Assembly: GCF_005887635.2 (NCBI RefSeq)
Contig: NZ_CP040822.1
Location: 1 to 64,000 of the forward strand
DNA: 64,000 nucleotides
Direction: 5' to 3'
DNA from: Paroceanicella profunda
GTDB taxonomy: Bacteria > Pseudomonadota > Alphaproteobacteria > Rhodobacterales > Rhodobacteraceae
The notes beneath the pieces are model-generated. The model worked only from the letters and a program-made list of their open reading frames with translations. It ran no database searches and was not told where the DNA came from. This document shows positions 54,154 through 62,757 of this stretch, one piece after another; within the stretch, counting starts at the first letter, position 1, and every line of letters begins with the position of its first letter. The position numbers and the translations under genes are program-made.

Positions 54154-56220
54154 TCAGGCGGGGAGGGCAGGTGTGTCCGGCGCCGCCCGGCGGTGGCGGC
54201 GGGAAGGGCCTTGCGGGGGCGCGTGCGAAAAGCTCTGCGCCCAGCCCATTCCGAGCAGCAGCGCGAACAGCCCCGCCGTGGCCGGCATCTGCAGCGGGAA
54301 ATCGAACAGCGTATGCGCCCCGGTCGCGGCCATGCAGGCCAGGGCGACGGCCGGGAACACCCGGTCGCGCCGCCGGATGCGGGTGCCGCGCCACAGCCGC
54401 CACAGCACCAGGGCGAGGGCGGCATAGAGCGCGGCGGCCGCGGGCAGGCCCAGCTCGTAGGCATTCTCCAGGTAGCTGTCATGGCCCTCGCGCCAGTCGC
54501 CGAAGGCGGCGCGGAACGGCAGGGCGGCGCGGAACGCGTCCTCGAACCCGCCCAGCCCGTGGCCGAGCAGCGGCCGTTCCAGGATGCCCGCCACGATCTG
54601 CGGGTAGACGCTGAAGCGCCCGTCCTCGTCGGAGGTGAACATCACCCGGTCCATCAGCCCCGAGACGCTGGTGGCGAGCAGGAACGCCAGCACCGCCGCC
54701 ACGGTGAGCAGCATCGGCCAGGCGGTGCCGGGGGGGGCGCCGTCCGGATGCTCTCCGGCGGCGCGCGCGCCCCGGGTGGCGAGCAGGAAGACGGCCACCC
54801 CGAACAGTGCCGCCAGCGCGCCCATGCGCGACTGGCTCAGGGCGATGGCCGCTCCGCAGAGCACCGCGCCGAGCACGAAGATCCACGCGCCGCCGAAGAA
54901 GCGCTCCACGAAGCGGCGCAGCGCCTGGGCCCGGGTGTCGCCGGGCGGCGCGGTGGAGGCGGTGGCCTCGAGGTAGACGGCGAGATTGGCGATCAGCCCC
55001 AGCCCGGCATAGGAGGCATAGGCGTTGCGGCCCACGAAGCTTGCGGTGACCACCGCCGAGGTGTTCTCCACCCCCAGGATCGGGTTCACCCCGAGCACCA
55101 GCGCCGCCAGCCCGTAGGCGGCCAGCGCCCCGGAGAACAGCGCGAACACCCGCAGGAAGGCCGCCGCCCGGTCCCGGTCGGCAAAGCCGCGCATCCCGAT
55201 CCAGAACAGCGCGCCGTAGCTTGCCAGCCGCAGCAGGTACTGCCGCCCGGCCAGCGGGTCGGCCGAGATGCTGCCCGCCCCCTCCCCCCCGATCAGCGCC
55301 CGGGTTCCGGCCCAGAGCGGATGCGCCCAGCCGGCCACCGGCGTGGGCCCGGTCTGCACCCAGCCCCAGGCCAGCACCCCGAGCCAGAGCAGCGCCGGCA
55401 GCCAGAGCCCGTGCCCGGCCGGCGCGGAGGCCCGGTCCGGGGCGCGGGCGATGTCGCGCACCAGCCGGGCGGCGAGAAGCAGGCACACCGCGAGGCTCAT
55501 GAAGATCCAGGTGACCGGCCGGTTCCCGGCCAGCGCCAGCGCGGCACCCAGCGTGACGGCCACCGCCGCCCAGGTGATCAGCGCCTGCACCGGCGTGTCG
55601 GAGCGCCACCGGCCGCCGCCGCCCCCGCGCCGGGAGGTCCGTACGGCGCCGGAGCGGGACGCGGAACCGGAGGCGGACCGGGAGCGGGACGCGGACCCGG
55701 ACGGGGCGTGGGATGCGGAACCGGACGGGACACGGAACGCGGAACCGGATGCGGAACCGGACGGGGCTCGGGACGCGGAATTGGGCGGGACACGGGACGC
55801 GGAGGCGGACGGGGTGTGGGAGGCGGAGCCGGAGCCGGAGGGGGCATCAGACGGGGCATCGAACGGGGTGCGGGTCGCGGAGTTGGGCGAGATACGGGAC
55901 GGGGAGGCGGAGCCGGAGGGGGCGCGGGAGGCGGGCCCGGACGGGGAGGTCGGCGCGGAGCCGGGCGGCAAGCGCTCCACAGGGCCGGACGGGGCGCCGG
56001 GCACGGAGCCGGAGGCGGAGCCGGGCACGGAGCCGGAGGCAGAACCGGAGGCGGAGCCGGAACGGGGCACGGAACGGGCCACGGGGCCGGCCGGGGGGCG
56101 AGACGGAGTGCAAGACGGGGCGCGGGACGCGGAACGGGGTCGGAACACGGGGTGACTTCCTCCCGGGGCGGGTTCCGGCGCCCCCGACCGGCCCGGGCCA
56201 GGGGGCGGCATCGCCCGCAC
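54154..56220 (-). CDS. O-antigen ligase/polymerase family protein with Ser-rich N-terminal extension
   Basis: A 688-residue membrane protein. Residues 215-660 hold about twelve helices and the Wzy_C-type features SFVGRNAYASYAGLG, ALSQSRMGALAALFG and DWREGHDSYLENAYELGLP, where RxGHDSYL is in the large periplasmic loop typical of WaaL/Wzy. The first 210 residues are Ser/Ala/Pro repeats (SGSASGS, RAPSGSAS). The start is uncertain: a GTG at 56220 or ATG at 56211, with only weak ribosome sites; a start after the repeats cannot be excluded, since no overlap fixes it. It is a second ligase/polymerase candidate besides the one at 34346. Confidence 0.8.
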   Translation of the reverse strand: MRAMPPPGPGRSGAPEPAPGGSHPVFRPRSASRAPSCTPSRPPAGPVARSVPRSGSASGSASGSVPGSASGSVPGAPSGPVERLPPGSAPTSPSGPASRAPSGSASPSRISPNSATRTPFDAPSDAPSGSGSASHTPSASASRVPPNSASRAPSGSASGSAFRVPSGSASHAPSGSASRSRSASGSASRSGAVRTSRRGGGGGRWRSDTPVQALITWAAVAVTLGAALALAGNRPVTWIFMSLAVCLLLAARLVRDIARAPDRASAPAGHGLWLPALLWLGVLAWGWVQTGPTPVAGWAHPLWAGTRALIGGEGAGSISADPLAGRQYLLRLASYGALFWIGMRGFADRDRAAAFLRVFALFSGALAAYGLAALVLGVNPILGVENTSAVVTASFVGRNAYASYAGLGLIANLAVYLEATASTAPPGDTRAQALRRFVERFFGGAWIFVLGAVLCGAAIALSQSRMGALAALFGVAVFLLATRGARAAGEHPDGAPPGTAWPMLLTVAAVLAFLLATSVSGLMDRVMFTSDEDGRFSVYPQIVAGILERPLLGHGLGGFEDAFRAALPFRAAFGDWREGHDSYLENAYELGLPAAAALYAALALVLWRLWRGTRIRRRDRVFPAVALACMAATGAHTLFDFPLQMPATAGLFALLLGMGWAQSFSHAPPQGPSRRHRRAAPDTPALPA
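55650..56130. repeat. Imperfect Ser/Ala-coding repeats in the second ligase gene
   Basis: Irregular repeats of GACGCGGA, GGAGGCGGA and CGGAACCGGA elements with periods of about 6-24 bp. In the leftward frame they encode SASGSA, RAPSGSA and NSASR variants. Confidence 0.75.
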
Positions 56221-56609
56221 GAACCCGGAGCATTTTCACGATCTCTAGCAGAGCCCGGCCGGCAGGCAAGCCCGCTGTCACCGTGCCGCGCCGGCCCCCG
56301 GGCGGCCGGGACGGGACAGGGCCGGGGGAGAAACGGCGGGAGTGCGCGCTGGGGTTGCAACGAATGCTGCGATGCAACATCCGCGCGCGGAGCCGCAGCA
56401 TATCCGCAGCAAATTCCCCCGGTCCGGCCCCAGATGCCTGTTGGGCGGCGGGGGAAACTGCGTTAAGAAGGCAGATGTAAAAGAATTTAGACTTATTTTA
56501 CCGATCCGCTTCAGGGTCGGACCTTGTAGTTTCAACAAGCCGCAGACCGCATTGCACATCGGCCGCAGCCCGGAGTGTCGTCCCCACGGTCGAGCGCGAG
56601 GTGGCGCAT
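56221..56609. promoter_or_regulatory. Divergent region upstream of the autokinase gene
   Basis: An AT-rich stretch at 56455-56500 is the likely promoter of the autokinase gene. The left part is GC-rich. No gene is supported. GAGG eight bases before 56610 is the ribosome site. Confidence 0.55.
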
Positions 56610-58895
56610 ATGAACACCATGCCCGAACGCATCGAGTATCCGGCCCGCATGGTGCCGCGGCCTCCCCAGGAGGAGCCGGAGGCCGAAGACCTGATCGACC
56701 TGCGGGCGCTGTTCCTCACCCTGTGGCGGGGCAAGTGGATCGTGATGGTCTGCGTGTTCATCGCCGCGGTGCTCTCCATCCTGGCCGTGAGCCAGATGCC
56801 GCCGCGCTTCTATGCCGGGGCGAAAGTGTTCTTCGACCCGCCGCAGCTCAACGTCATCGACCTCACCAGCGTGATGACCAACCCGGAGTTCGACCAGGAT
56901 TCGCTGCAGAACCAGGTGGAGATCCTCAGCTCCACCACGCTGATCGACCGGGTGGCGCAGAAGCTGGACCTGAAGGCCCTGCCCGAGTTCAACCCGATGC
57001 TGCAGGACGGGCCCTCGCTGATCGACACCATCAAGGATGCGCTGCTGCCCGGCAGCCTGAAGGCGAAGCTGATGGACCTGGGGGTGATGTCGCCCCCCGC
57101 CCCGCCGATGTCGGCCGAGCAATCCGCCGCGATCGAGCGGCTCCTGGTCATCGACCAGGTGCGCAACCACCTCATCCTCACCCCGGTGGTGAACTCCCGG
57201 GTGATCGAGATCGGCTTCACCTCGGAGAATGCCGAGCGGGCGGCGAAGGTGGTCAACACCATGGCGGGCGAATACATCTACCTGCAGCTCGACGCCAAGC
57301 TCGACGCCACGCGTGACGCCACCAACTGGCTGTCGGTGCGGGTGGACGAGCTGCGCGACCGGGTGCAGGAGGCCGAGGAGGCGGTGGAGAGCACCCGCTC
57401 GGACCTGGCGCTGGCCGGCGGCCAGGGGCTGGAGGTCAGCCAGCAGCAGCTCGACGACCTGAACGGCGAACTGGCCGTGACCCGCAACAACCTGCTCGCG
57501 CTCGAGGCCCGCTACAACCGGGTGTCCGACAGCATGGCGACCGGGGCCGATTACGGCGCGGTCTCGGAATTCCGCAACTCGCCGGTGATCCAGAACTACC
57601 GCGCCCAGGAGAGCGAGCTGCTGTCGCGCCGCGCCCTGCTGGCGCCCACCGTGAAGGCCGGCCACCCGGCGCTGCAGCGCCTCGACGCGCAGCTGGGCGA
57701 GATCCGCCGCAACCTGCAGAAGGAGGGCGAGCGCATCGCCCGCGCCCTGCGCTCGGACCTGGAGGCGGCCCAGGAGCAGGAGACCGCCCTCGTCGCCCAG
57801 GTGCGCCAGCTGGAGGAGAAGGTGCTGGAGCAATCCGGCAAGCAGGTGCGCCTGCGCCAGCTCGAACGCGAGGCCGAGGCGAGCCGCGTGCTCTACGAGA
57901 ACTTCCTCAACCGCATGAAGGAGACCGCCGAGCAGCAGGACCTGCAGACCGCGGACGCCCGCGTGCTCTCGCCCGCCGAGGTGCCGCTCAACCCCGGCTC
58001 GGGGCGCAAGAAGGTGATCGTGCTGGGCGCGACCATGCTGGGCGGCTTCATCGGCATCGGCGTGGTGTTCCTGCTCGAGCACCTCAACAACACCTTCCGC
58101 AACCCGCGCCAGGTGGAAGCCCTCACCGGGCTGGGCGTGCTCTCCACCCTGCCCACGGCCGGCAACAAGAAGAAGCGCATCGACGTGCTGGCCGCGGTGC
58201 GCAGCCGGCCGAACTCCGGCCTCGCCGAGGCGATCCGCAACCTGCGCACCTCGATCCTCTATTCCAACGTCGACCACCCGCCGCGGGTGGTGATGTTCAC
58301 CTCCACCACGCCCAAGGAGGGCAAGACCACCACCTCCATGCTGGTGGCGATGGCGAGCCGGCAGATGGGCCGCTCCGCGATCATCGTGGACTGCGACCTG
58401 CGCCTGCCCGCCCTCGCCACGCTCATCGAGCAGGACGACGGCCGGCCGGGCCTGCTCTCGGTGCTCGAGGGCGTGGCGAGCGTGGACGATGCGCGCTTCG
58501 TGGACGAGGAGACCGGGCTGCACGTGCTCATGGCGCGCGCCTCCGAGCGCAAGGCGCATATCAATGCCGCCGACATACTGGCCTCGAACCGCTTCCGCGC
58601 CCTGGTCAACGACCTCGCCGCCGCCTACGACCTGGTGATCCTCGACACGCCGCCCGCCCTGGTGGTGACGGATGCGCGCATCATCTCCAGCCATGCCGAC
58701 GCGGTGGTCTATGCGGTGCGCTGGGACCACACGCCGCGCGGCGCGGTGCTGGAGGGCTTGCGCGAACTGCGCTCGGTGAATGCACCGCTGGCGGGAATCG
58801 TGCTGACAATGGTCAACGAAACCAAGGCCGGAAAGTACGCCTACGACTCATACGGGTACTACAAGGGGAAATACACCGACTATTACGGGAAATAA
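56610..58895 (+). CDS. Wzc/GumC-type polysaccharide co-polymerase and tyrosine autokinase
   Basis: A 761-residue inner-membrane protein that controls chain length and export. A Wzz domain has its first membrane helix at about residues 48-68 (KWIVMVCVFIAAVLSILAV), a long periplasmic coiled coil at 230-450 (for example LVAQVRQLEEKVLEQSGKQV), and a second helix near 470 (VLGATMLGGFIGIGVVFLL). The cytoplasmic BY-kinase has Walker A TPKEGKTTTS near residue 568, A' IIVDCDLRLP and Walker B LVILDTPPALV. The C-terminus is a tyrosine cluster (YAYDSYGYYKG, then TDYYGK), the autophosphorylation site. The ATG at 56610 is preferred to a GTG at 56601. It is followed by wza. Confidence 0.94.
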   Translation: MNTMPERIEYPARMVPRPPQEEPEAEDLIDLRALFLTLWRGKWIVMVCVFIAAVLSILAVSQMPPRFYAGAKVFFDPPQLNVIDLTSVMTNPEFDQDSLQNQVEILSSTTLIDRVAQKLDLKALPEFNPMLQDGPSLIDTIKDALLPGSLKAKLMDLGVMSPPAPPMSAEQSAAIERLLVIDQVRNHLILTPVVNSRVIEIGFTSENAERAAKVVNTMAGEYIYLQLDAKLDATRDATNWLSVRVDELRDRVQEAEEAVESTRSDLALAGGQGLEVSQQQLDDLNGELAVTRNNLLALEARYNRVSDSMATGADYGAVSEFRNSPVIQNYRAQESELLSRRALLAPTVKAGHPALQRLDAQLGEIRRNLQKEGERIARALRSDLEAAQEQETALVAQVRQLEEKVLEQSGKQVRLRQLEREAEASRVLYENFLNRMKETAEQQDLQTADARVLSPAEVPLNPGSGRKKVIVLGATMLGGFIGIGVVFLLEHLNNTFRNPRQVEALTGLGVLSTLPTAGNKKKRIDVLAAVRSRPNSGLAEAIRNLRTSILYSNVDHPPRVVMFTSTTPKEGKTTTSMLVAMASRQMGRSAIIVDCDLRLPALATLIEQDDGRPGLLSVLEGVASVDDARFVDEETGLHVLMARASERKAHINAADILASNRFRALVNDLAAAYDLVILDTPPALVVTDARIISSHADAVVYAVRWDHTPRGAVLEGLRELRSVNAPLAGIVLTMVNETKAGKYAYDSYGYYKGKYTDYYGK

Positions 58896-59076
58896 CTCCC
58901 CGCCCGGGCTGTTTCAGGGGAAGACCCCGAGATTTTCCTTTGCATCTAAACGGAAACCGGGGATCATGACTCACCTTACTTTTTGATCATCCTGTTAAAG
59001 AAAAATTCAAAAGTCTTGGCGTCAGATTGTGGATTTGCCCACAGCCAGCTGTTGCCGAAAAAATGTCAGAGGTTCC

Positions 59077-60222
59077 ATGCGTAGACTTGCCCTTTTCCTC
59101 GCCTGCACGGCCCTTACCGCCTGTGAGACGGTACCAGGCGCCGGCCCCACCACCCAGGCCATCCTCACGGATTCAGCTGCTGTCCGGACACTTCCCGGGC
59201 CGAAGCAAGCCTTTGCCCTGGTGACCCTGGACGAGCCCATGGCCCGCAAGGTCAACAGCGCCTTCGCCTACAACATGGCCGACAGCGCCCCGTTCTTCAT
59301 GGACGAGGCCCCGCCGCGGCTGACCATAGGCGTCTCCGACAAGATCGAGATCGGCATCGTCTCCAAGAGCGATTCCGGCTTCATCGACTTCACCCAGTCC
59401 AGTGTCGCCCCGCTCTCGACCACGCAGCTGCCGCTGCAGGAAGTGGGCACGGACGGGCGGGTGCAGGTGCCCCCGCTGGGCCGGGTGCAGGCCGCCGGCC
59501 TCACCGTCCAGCAGTTCGAGAACCGGCTGATCTCGCAGCTCTCCCAGGTGCTGGTGGAGCCCTCGGTGGTGGTTCGCGTGGCGGACCGCGCCTCGGCGCG
59601 CGCCGCGGTGATCGGCCAGGTCGCCCAGCCCGGGCGCTTCGCCCTCGACCAGGAGGACCTGCGCCTGGTCGACCTGGTGAGCCTGGCGGGCGGGCCGCTC
59701 AAGCAGTCCTCCGACCTCACCCTGTCGCTCACCCGCAACGGCACGAGCTATGCCATCCCCTTCGACACCGCGATCACCTCGCCGGTCTACAACGTGCGGG
59801 TGTTCCCCGGGGACGTGATCCAGGTGCAGGACGTGCGCCACCGCTTCGTGGTGCTGGGCGGCGTGGCGCAGAACGGCGAATACGAATTCGCCCGCCCCGA
59901 ACTGTCGCTGGCCGCGGCCATGGGCCAGGCGCGCGGCATGAACAACCGCCAGGCCGACCGGCGCGGCGTGTTCCTCTACCGCCGCACCCCGGTGAGCGTT
60001 CTGGCCGATCTCGGCGCGGACGTGAGCAGCTTCACCACCCCGGTGGTGCCGACGATCTACCAGTTCGACTTCTCCAACCCCACCACGCTGTTCGCCGCCC
60101 AGGTCTTCGACATGAAGGACGAGGACGTGATCTTCGTCTCCGATGCCTTCCTGGAGGAGGTCGACAAGGTGCTCAGCCTGGTCACCTCCATCGACCCCAC
60201 GCCGATCGACATCTCCCCTTGA
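59077..60222 (+). CDS. Wza-type outer-membrane polysaccharide export lipoprotein
   Basis: A 381-residue protein with a lipoprotein signal peptide ending in LTAC (Cys16). The poly-export domain starts near residue 80 (PPRLTIGVSDKIEIGIVSKS), with VQVPPLGRVQAAGLTVQQFE, and two SLBB-like domains follow (AAVIGQVAQPGRFAL, HRFVVLGGVAQNGEYEF). It would form the outer-membrane channel with the autokinase. AGAGG lies six bases before the ATG at 59077; the AT-rich 180-bp gap to the autokinase gene may hold a promoter. Confidence 0.94.
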   Translation: MRRLALFLACTALTACETVPGAGPTTQAILTDSAAVRTLPGPKQAFALVTLDEPMARKVNSAFAYNMADSAPFFMDEAPPRLTIGVSDKIEIGIVSKSDSGFIDFTQSSVAPLSTTQLPLQEVGTDGRVQVPPLGRVQAAGLTVQQFENRLISQLSQVLVEPSVVVRVADRASARAAVIGQVAQPGRFALDQEDLRLVDLVSLAGGPLKQSSDLTLSLTRNGTSYAIPFDTAITSPVYNVRVFPGDVIQVQDVRHRFVVLGGVAQNGEYEFARPELSLAAAMGQARGMNNRQADRRGVFLYRRTPVSVLADLGADVSSFTTPVVPTIYQFDFSNPTTLFAAQVFDMKDEDVIFVSDAFLEEVDKVLSLVTSIDPTPIDISP

Positions 60223-60245
60223 TCGGAATCGGGACCTGATACATC

Positions 60246-60331
60246 CTGCTGCAGTGCAAAATATCTGCATTGCAGCAGTATTGTGACGTGCTTCAATGTA
60301 TTGGGCGGATTGTACCGCCATTGTTTCTTTT
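60246..60331 (+). terminator. Two hairpins after wza, second with a T-rich tail
   Basis: A 13-bp stem with one mismatch (CTGCTGCAGTGCA/TGCATTGCAGCAG, 60246-60278) is followed by a GGCGG/CCGCC stem (60304-60319) and ATTGTTTCTTTT. The second is a weak rho-independent terminator; the first could be a regulatory hairpin in the leader of the next gene. Confidence 0.55.
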
Positions 60332-60445
60332 AAAAACATGTTGTTGTCATGAGCGTCGCCCCTGCCGTGCGATACCGCTGCCGCAAGCCGTGAGAGGTTT
60401 TGCGGGGAGGCCCGGGAGGACGCGCAATTTCGAGAAGGCTGCAAA

Positions 60446-61129
60446 ATGATCGGAAGAGATGTAGGCGAGGCCCGGATCGATCCGGCAAAGGGGCTCTTCG
60501 CCCCGTCCCGCGGCACGGGTGGCCGGCTCAAGCGCAGCTTCGACATCCTGTTCAGCCTGGCGCTGATCCTGCTCGCGCTGCCGGTTTTCCTCATTGTCCC
60601 GCTGATGATCCTGGTCACCGACCGCGCCCCGGTGCTGTTCCGCCACGAGCGGGTGGGCCGCGACGGCAGGCCGTTTGCCTGCCTGAAGTTCCGCACCATG
60701 CGCCGGGAGGCCGACGAGATCCTGGCCCGGCACCTGGCCGAGTGCCCGGCGGCGATGCGCGAATGGGCGGAGGCGCGCAAGCTGCGCGCGGACCCGCGCA
60801 TTCTCGGCGCGGTGGGCCGGTTCCTGCGCCGCACCAGCCTCGACGAGCTGCCGCAGGTGTTCAACGTGCTGCGCGGCGACATGAGCGTGGTCGGGCCCCG
60901 CCCGGTGGTGCGCGACGAGCTGCAGCGCTACGGCGTGCACGCCCCGCTCTACCTCTCGGTGCGCCCCGGCCTCACCGGGCCCTGGCAGGTGGGCGGGCGC
61001 AATGACACCAGCTACGAGCAGCGGGTGAGCATGGACGCCGATTACGTGCGCTCCTGGAGCTTCGTCGAGGACATCCGCATCGTGCTGCGCACGGCGATGA
61101 TGATGCTGAGCGGGCGCGGGGCCTATTGA
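60446..61129 (+). CDS. Priming sugar-phosphate transferase (short form)
   Basis: A 227-residue polyprenyl-phosphate sugar-1-phosphate transferase with a single N-terminal membrane segment (ILFSLALILLALPVFLIVPL, about residues 35-54). Catalytic signatures are FACLKFRTMRREADE, SLDELPQVFNVLRGDMSVVG and GLTGPWQVGGRND. It starts assembly of a repeat unit on undecaprenyl phosphate. It lacks the extra N-terminal helices and the repetitive insert of the enzyme at 23721. Two priming enzymes could mean two polymers or one spare. Confidence 0.92.
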   Translation: MIGRDVGEARIDPAKGLFAPSRGTGGRLKRSFDILFSLALILLALPVFLIVPLMILVTDRAPVLFRHERVGRDGRPFACLKFRTMRREADEILARHLAECPAAMREWAEARKLRADPRILGAVGRFLRRTSLDELPQVFNVLRGDMSVVGPRPVVRDELQRYGVHAPLYLSVRPGLTGPWQVGGRNDTSYEQRVSMDADYVRSWSFVEDIRIVLRTAMMMLSGRGAY

Positions 61130-61544
61130 GCCCCCGCCGGGGCGGGCCCGGCCCGGCTGCCGGTGGCCTGTTCTCCCCATCGGTTCCCCTCCCCCGCGGC
61201 CCCGCCGCCTTCGGGGATGGCCCCGCCGCATGGCGTTTTCGCGCGCCGGCCCCGCGGCATGCCGATCTCCCGCGCTGCGTTCCGCCGCCCCCGGTGTCCT
61301 GCGGCCTGCGCCGCAGACCGGTTTCCGGCAGCGGCTTGCGCCGCAGGGTATTTTCCCGCCGCGGCCCGCGCGGCACGGCATTTTCCCGCAGCGGCCCGCG
61401 CTGCACATCGCTTTCCCGCAGCGGTTCGCGCTGCACGGTCCCTTCCCGCGGCGATATCCGCCGCCGGTATTCCGCGGTGGCTGTCACCGCGTCCGGTGTT
61501 CCGGGGCGGGCCGCACGATTTTTGCGTCAGGAGTGAGGTCTTTC
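61130..61544. repeat. Intergenic region with a 30-bp hairpin array
   Basis: No supported gene. Seven hairpins lie at 61300, 61331, 61358, 61388, 61418, 61448 and 61474, mostly 30 bp apart, each followed by a similar TTTTCCC-containing spacer. Arm pairs are TGCGGC/GCCGCA, GCGGC/GCCGC, GCCGCG/CGCGGC, GCAGCG/CGCTGC (twice), GCGGCG/CGCCGC and GCGGTG/CACCGC, all perfect although the arm sequences differ. Confidence 0.88.
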
Positions 61545-61616
61545 ATGGTTTTCAGAGATCTGCCGGTGTTTCCCGGCCCGGATATCCCTTGCGCGGGCGC
61601 AGGTGCGGCCGCATGA
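61545..61616 (+). CDS. Possible 23-residue leader peptide coupled to the GT4 gene
   Basis: A short frame starts at ATG 61545 with GAGG eight bases upstream (and AGGAG a little further), encodes a peptide beginning MVFRDLPVF, and ends in a TGA that overlaps the ATG of the next gene (ATGA at 61613-61616). The GT4 gene itself has only a poor ribosome site, so translation of this peptide may be needed to start it. The peptide has no recognisable family. Confidence 0.5.
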   Translation: MVFRDLPVFPGPDIPCAGAGAAA

Positions 61617-62701
61617 GGGTTGCCATCATCCATTACTGGCTGTTCCACATGCGCGGCGGCGAGAAGGTGCTGCGCGCGCTGTGCGAGATGTACCCACAGG
61701 CCGACATCTTCACCCATGTCTACGACCCCGACGGGGTGGATGACGTGATCCGCGCCCACAAGGTGACCACCAGCTTCATCGCGCGCCTGCCCGCGGCGCG
61801 CCGGCTCTACAAGCACTACCTGCCGCTGATGCCCTATGCGCTGGAGCAGCTCGACCTCACCGGCTACGACCTGATCCTGTCGAGCGAGGCGGGCCCGGCG
61901 AAGGGCATCATCCCCGGCCCCGACGCCCGGCATGTCTGCTACTGCCACTCGCCGATGCGCTATATCTGGGACCAGTACCACCCCTACCGCGACAATGCCG
62001 GGCTGCTGGCCCGGGCCGCGATGCCGCTCATCGCGCATAAACTGCGGATCTGGGACGTGACCAGTGCGGCGCGGGTGGACCGGTTCGTGGCCAATTCCAA
62101 CCACGTGGCCAACCGCATCACCCGCTTCTGGCGCCGGGAGGCCGAGGTGGTGTTCCCCCCCGTGGCGGTGCAGGATTTCGCGCCCGTGCCGCGGGAGGAG
62201 CAGGGGGACTACTACCTGCTCGCGGGCGAGCTGGTGCGCTACAAGCGCCCCGACATCGCGGTGGAGGCCTTCAGCCGCATGAAGCGCAAGCTGCTGGTGA
62301 TCGGCGGCGGCGAGGAGCGCGGGAGCCTCGAGAAGAGCGCCGGTGACAGCGTGCAGTTCCTCGGCAAGGTGCCCTTTGCCGAGCTCAAGCACCATTTCGC
62401 CCGCTGCCGCGGCCTGGTGTTCCCCGGCGAGGAGGATTTCGGCATCATCCCGGTGGAGGTGATGGCCTCCGGCCGCCCGGTGATCGCCTATGCGAAGGGC
62501 GGTGCGCTCGACACCATCCGCGACCGCGAGACCGGCCTGCTTTTCGAGGAGCAGAGCGTGGAGGGGCTGATCGCGGCGGTGGAGGCCTTCGAGCGCGAGG
62601 GGCTGGACCGGCCGGACCCCGCCGCCCTCACCGCCCATGCCGCGCAATTCGACGAGGACACCTTCCGCCGCGGCATGCGCGCGGTGATCGACACCCTCTG
62701 A
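61613..62701 (+). CDS. GT4 glycosyltransferase
   Basis: A 362-residue GT-B family 4 transferase of normal length, without repeats. IHYWLFHMRGGEKVLRAL at the start, CYCHSPMRYIWDQY near residue 105, LLAGELVRYKRPDIAVEAF opening the donor domain, and FPGEEDFGIIPVEVMASGRP with the two donor-site Glu residues. Similar proteins are often annotated as mannosyltransferases, which would fit manC, but that is only a guess. The frame is open upstream through the hairpin array, but homology starts at 61613. Confidence 0.9.
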   Translation: MRVAIIHYWLFHMRGGEKVLRALCEMYPQADIFTHVYDPDGVDDVIRAHKVTTSFIARLPAARRLYKHYLPLMPYALEQLDLTGYDLILSSEAGPAKGIIPGPDARHVCYCHSPMRYIWDQYHPYRDNAGLLARAAMPLIAHKLRIWDVTSAARVDRFVANSNHVANRITRFWRREAEVVFPPVAVQDFAPVPREEQGDYYLLAGELVRYKRPDIAVEAFSRMKRKLLVIGGGEERGSLEKSAGDSVQFLGKVPFAELKHHFARCRGLVFPGEEDFGIIPVEVMASGRPVIAYAKGGALDTIRDRETGLLFEEQSVEGLIAAVEAFEREGLDRPDPAALTAHAAQFDEDTFRRGMRAVIDTL

Positions 62702-62757
62702 CCCCCCGGGGGGGGGCGCCTGCCCGCCCCCCGCCCAGGACGGAAAGGACCGGCACC

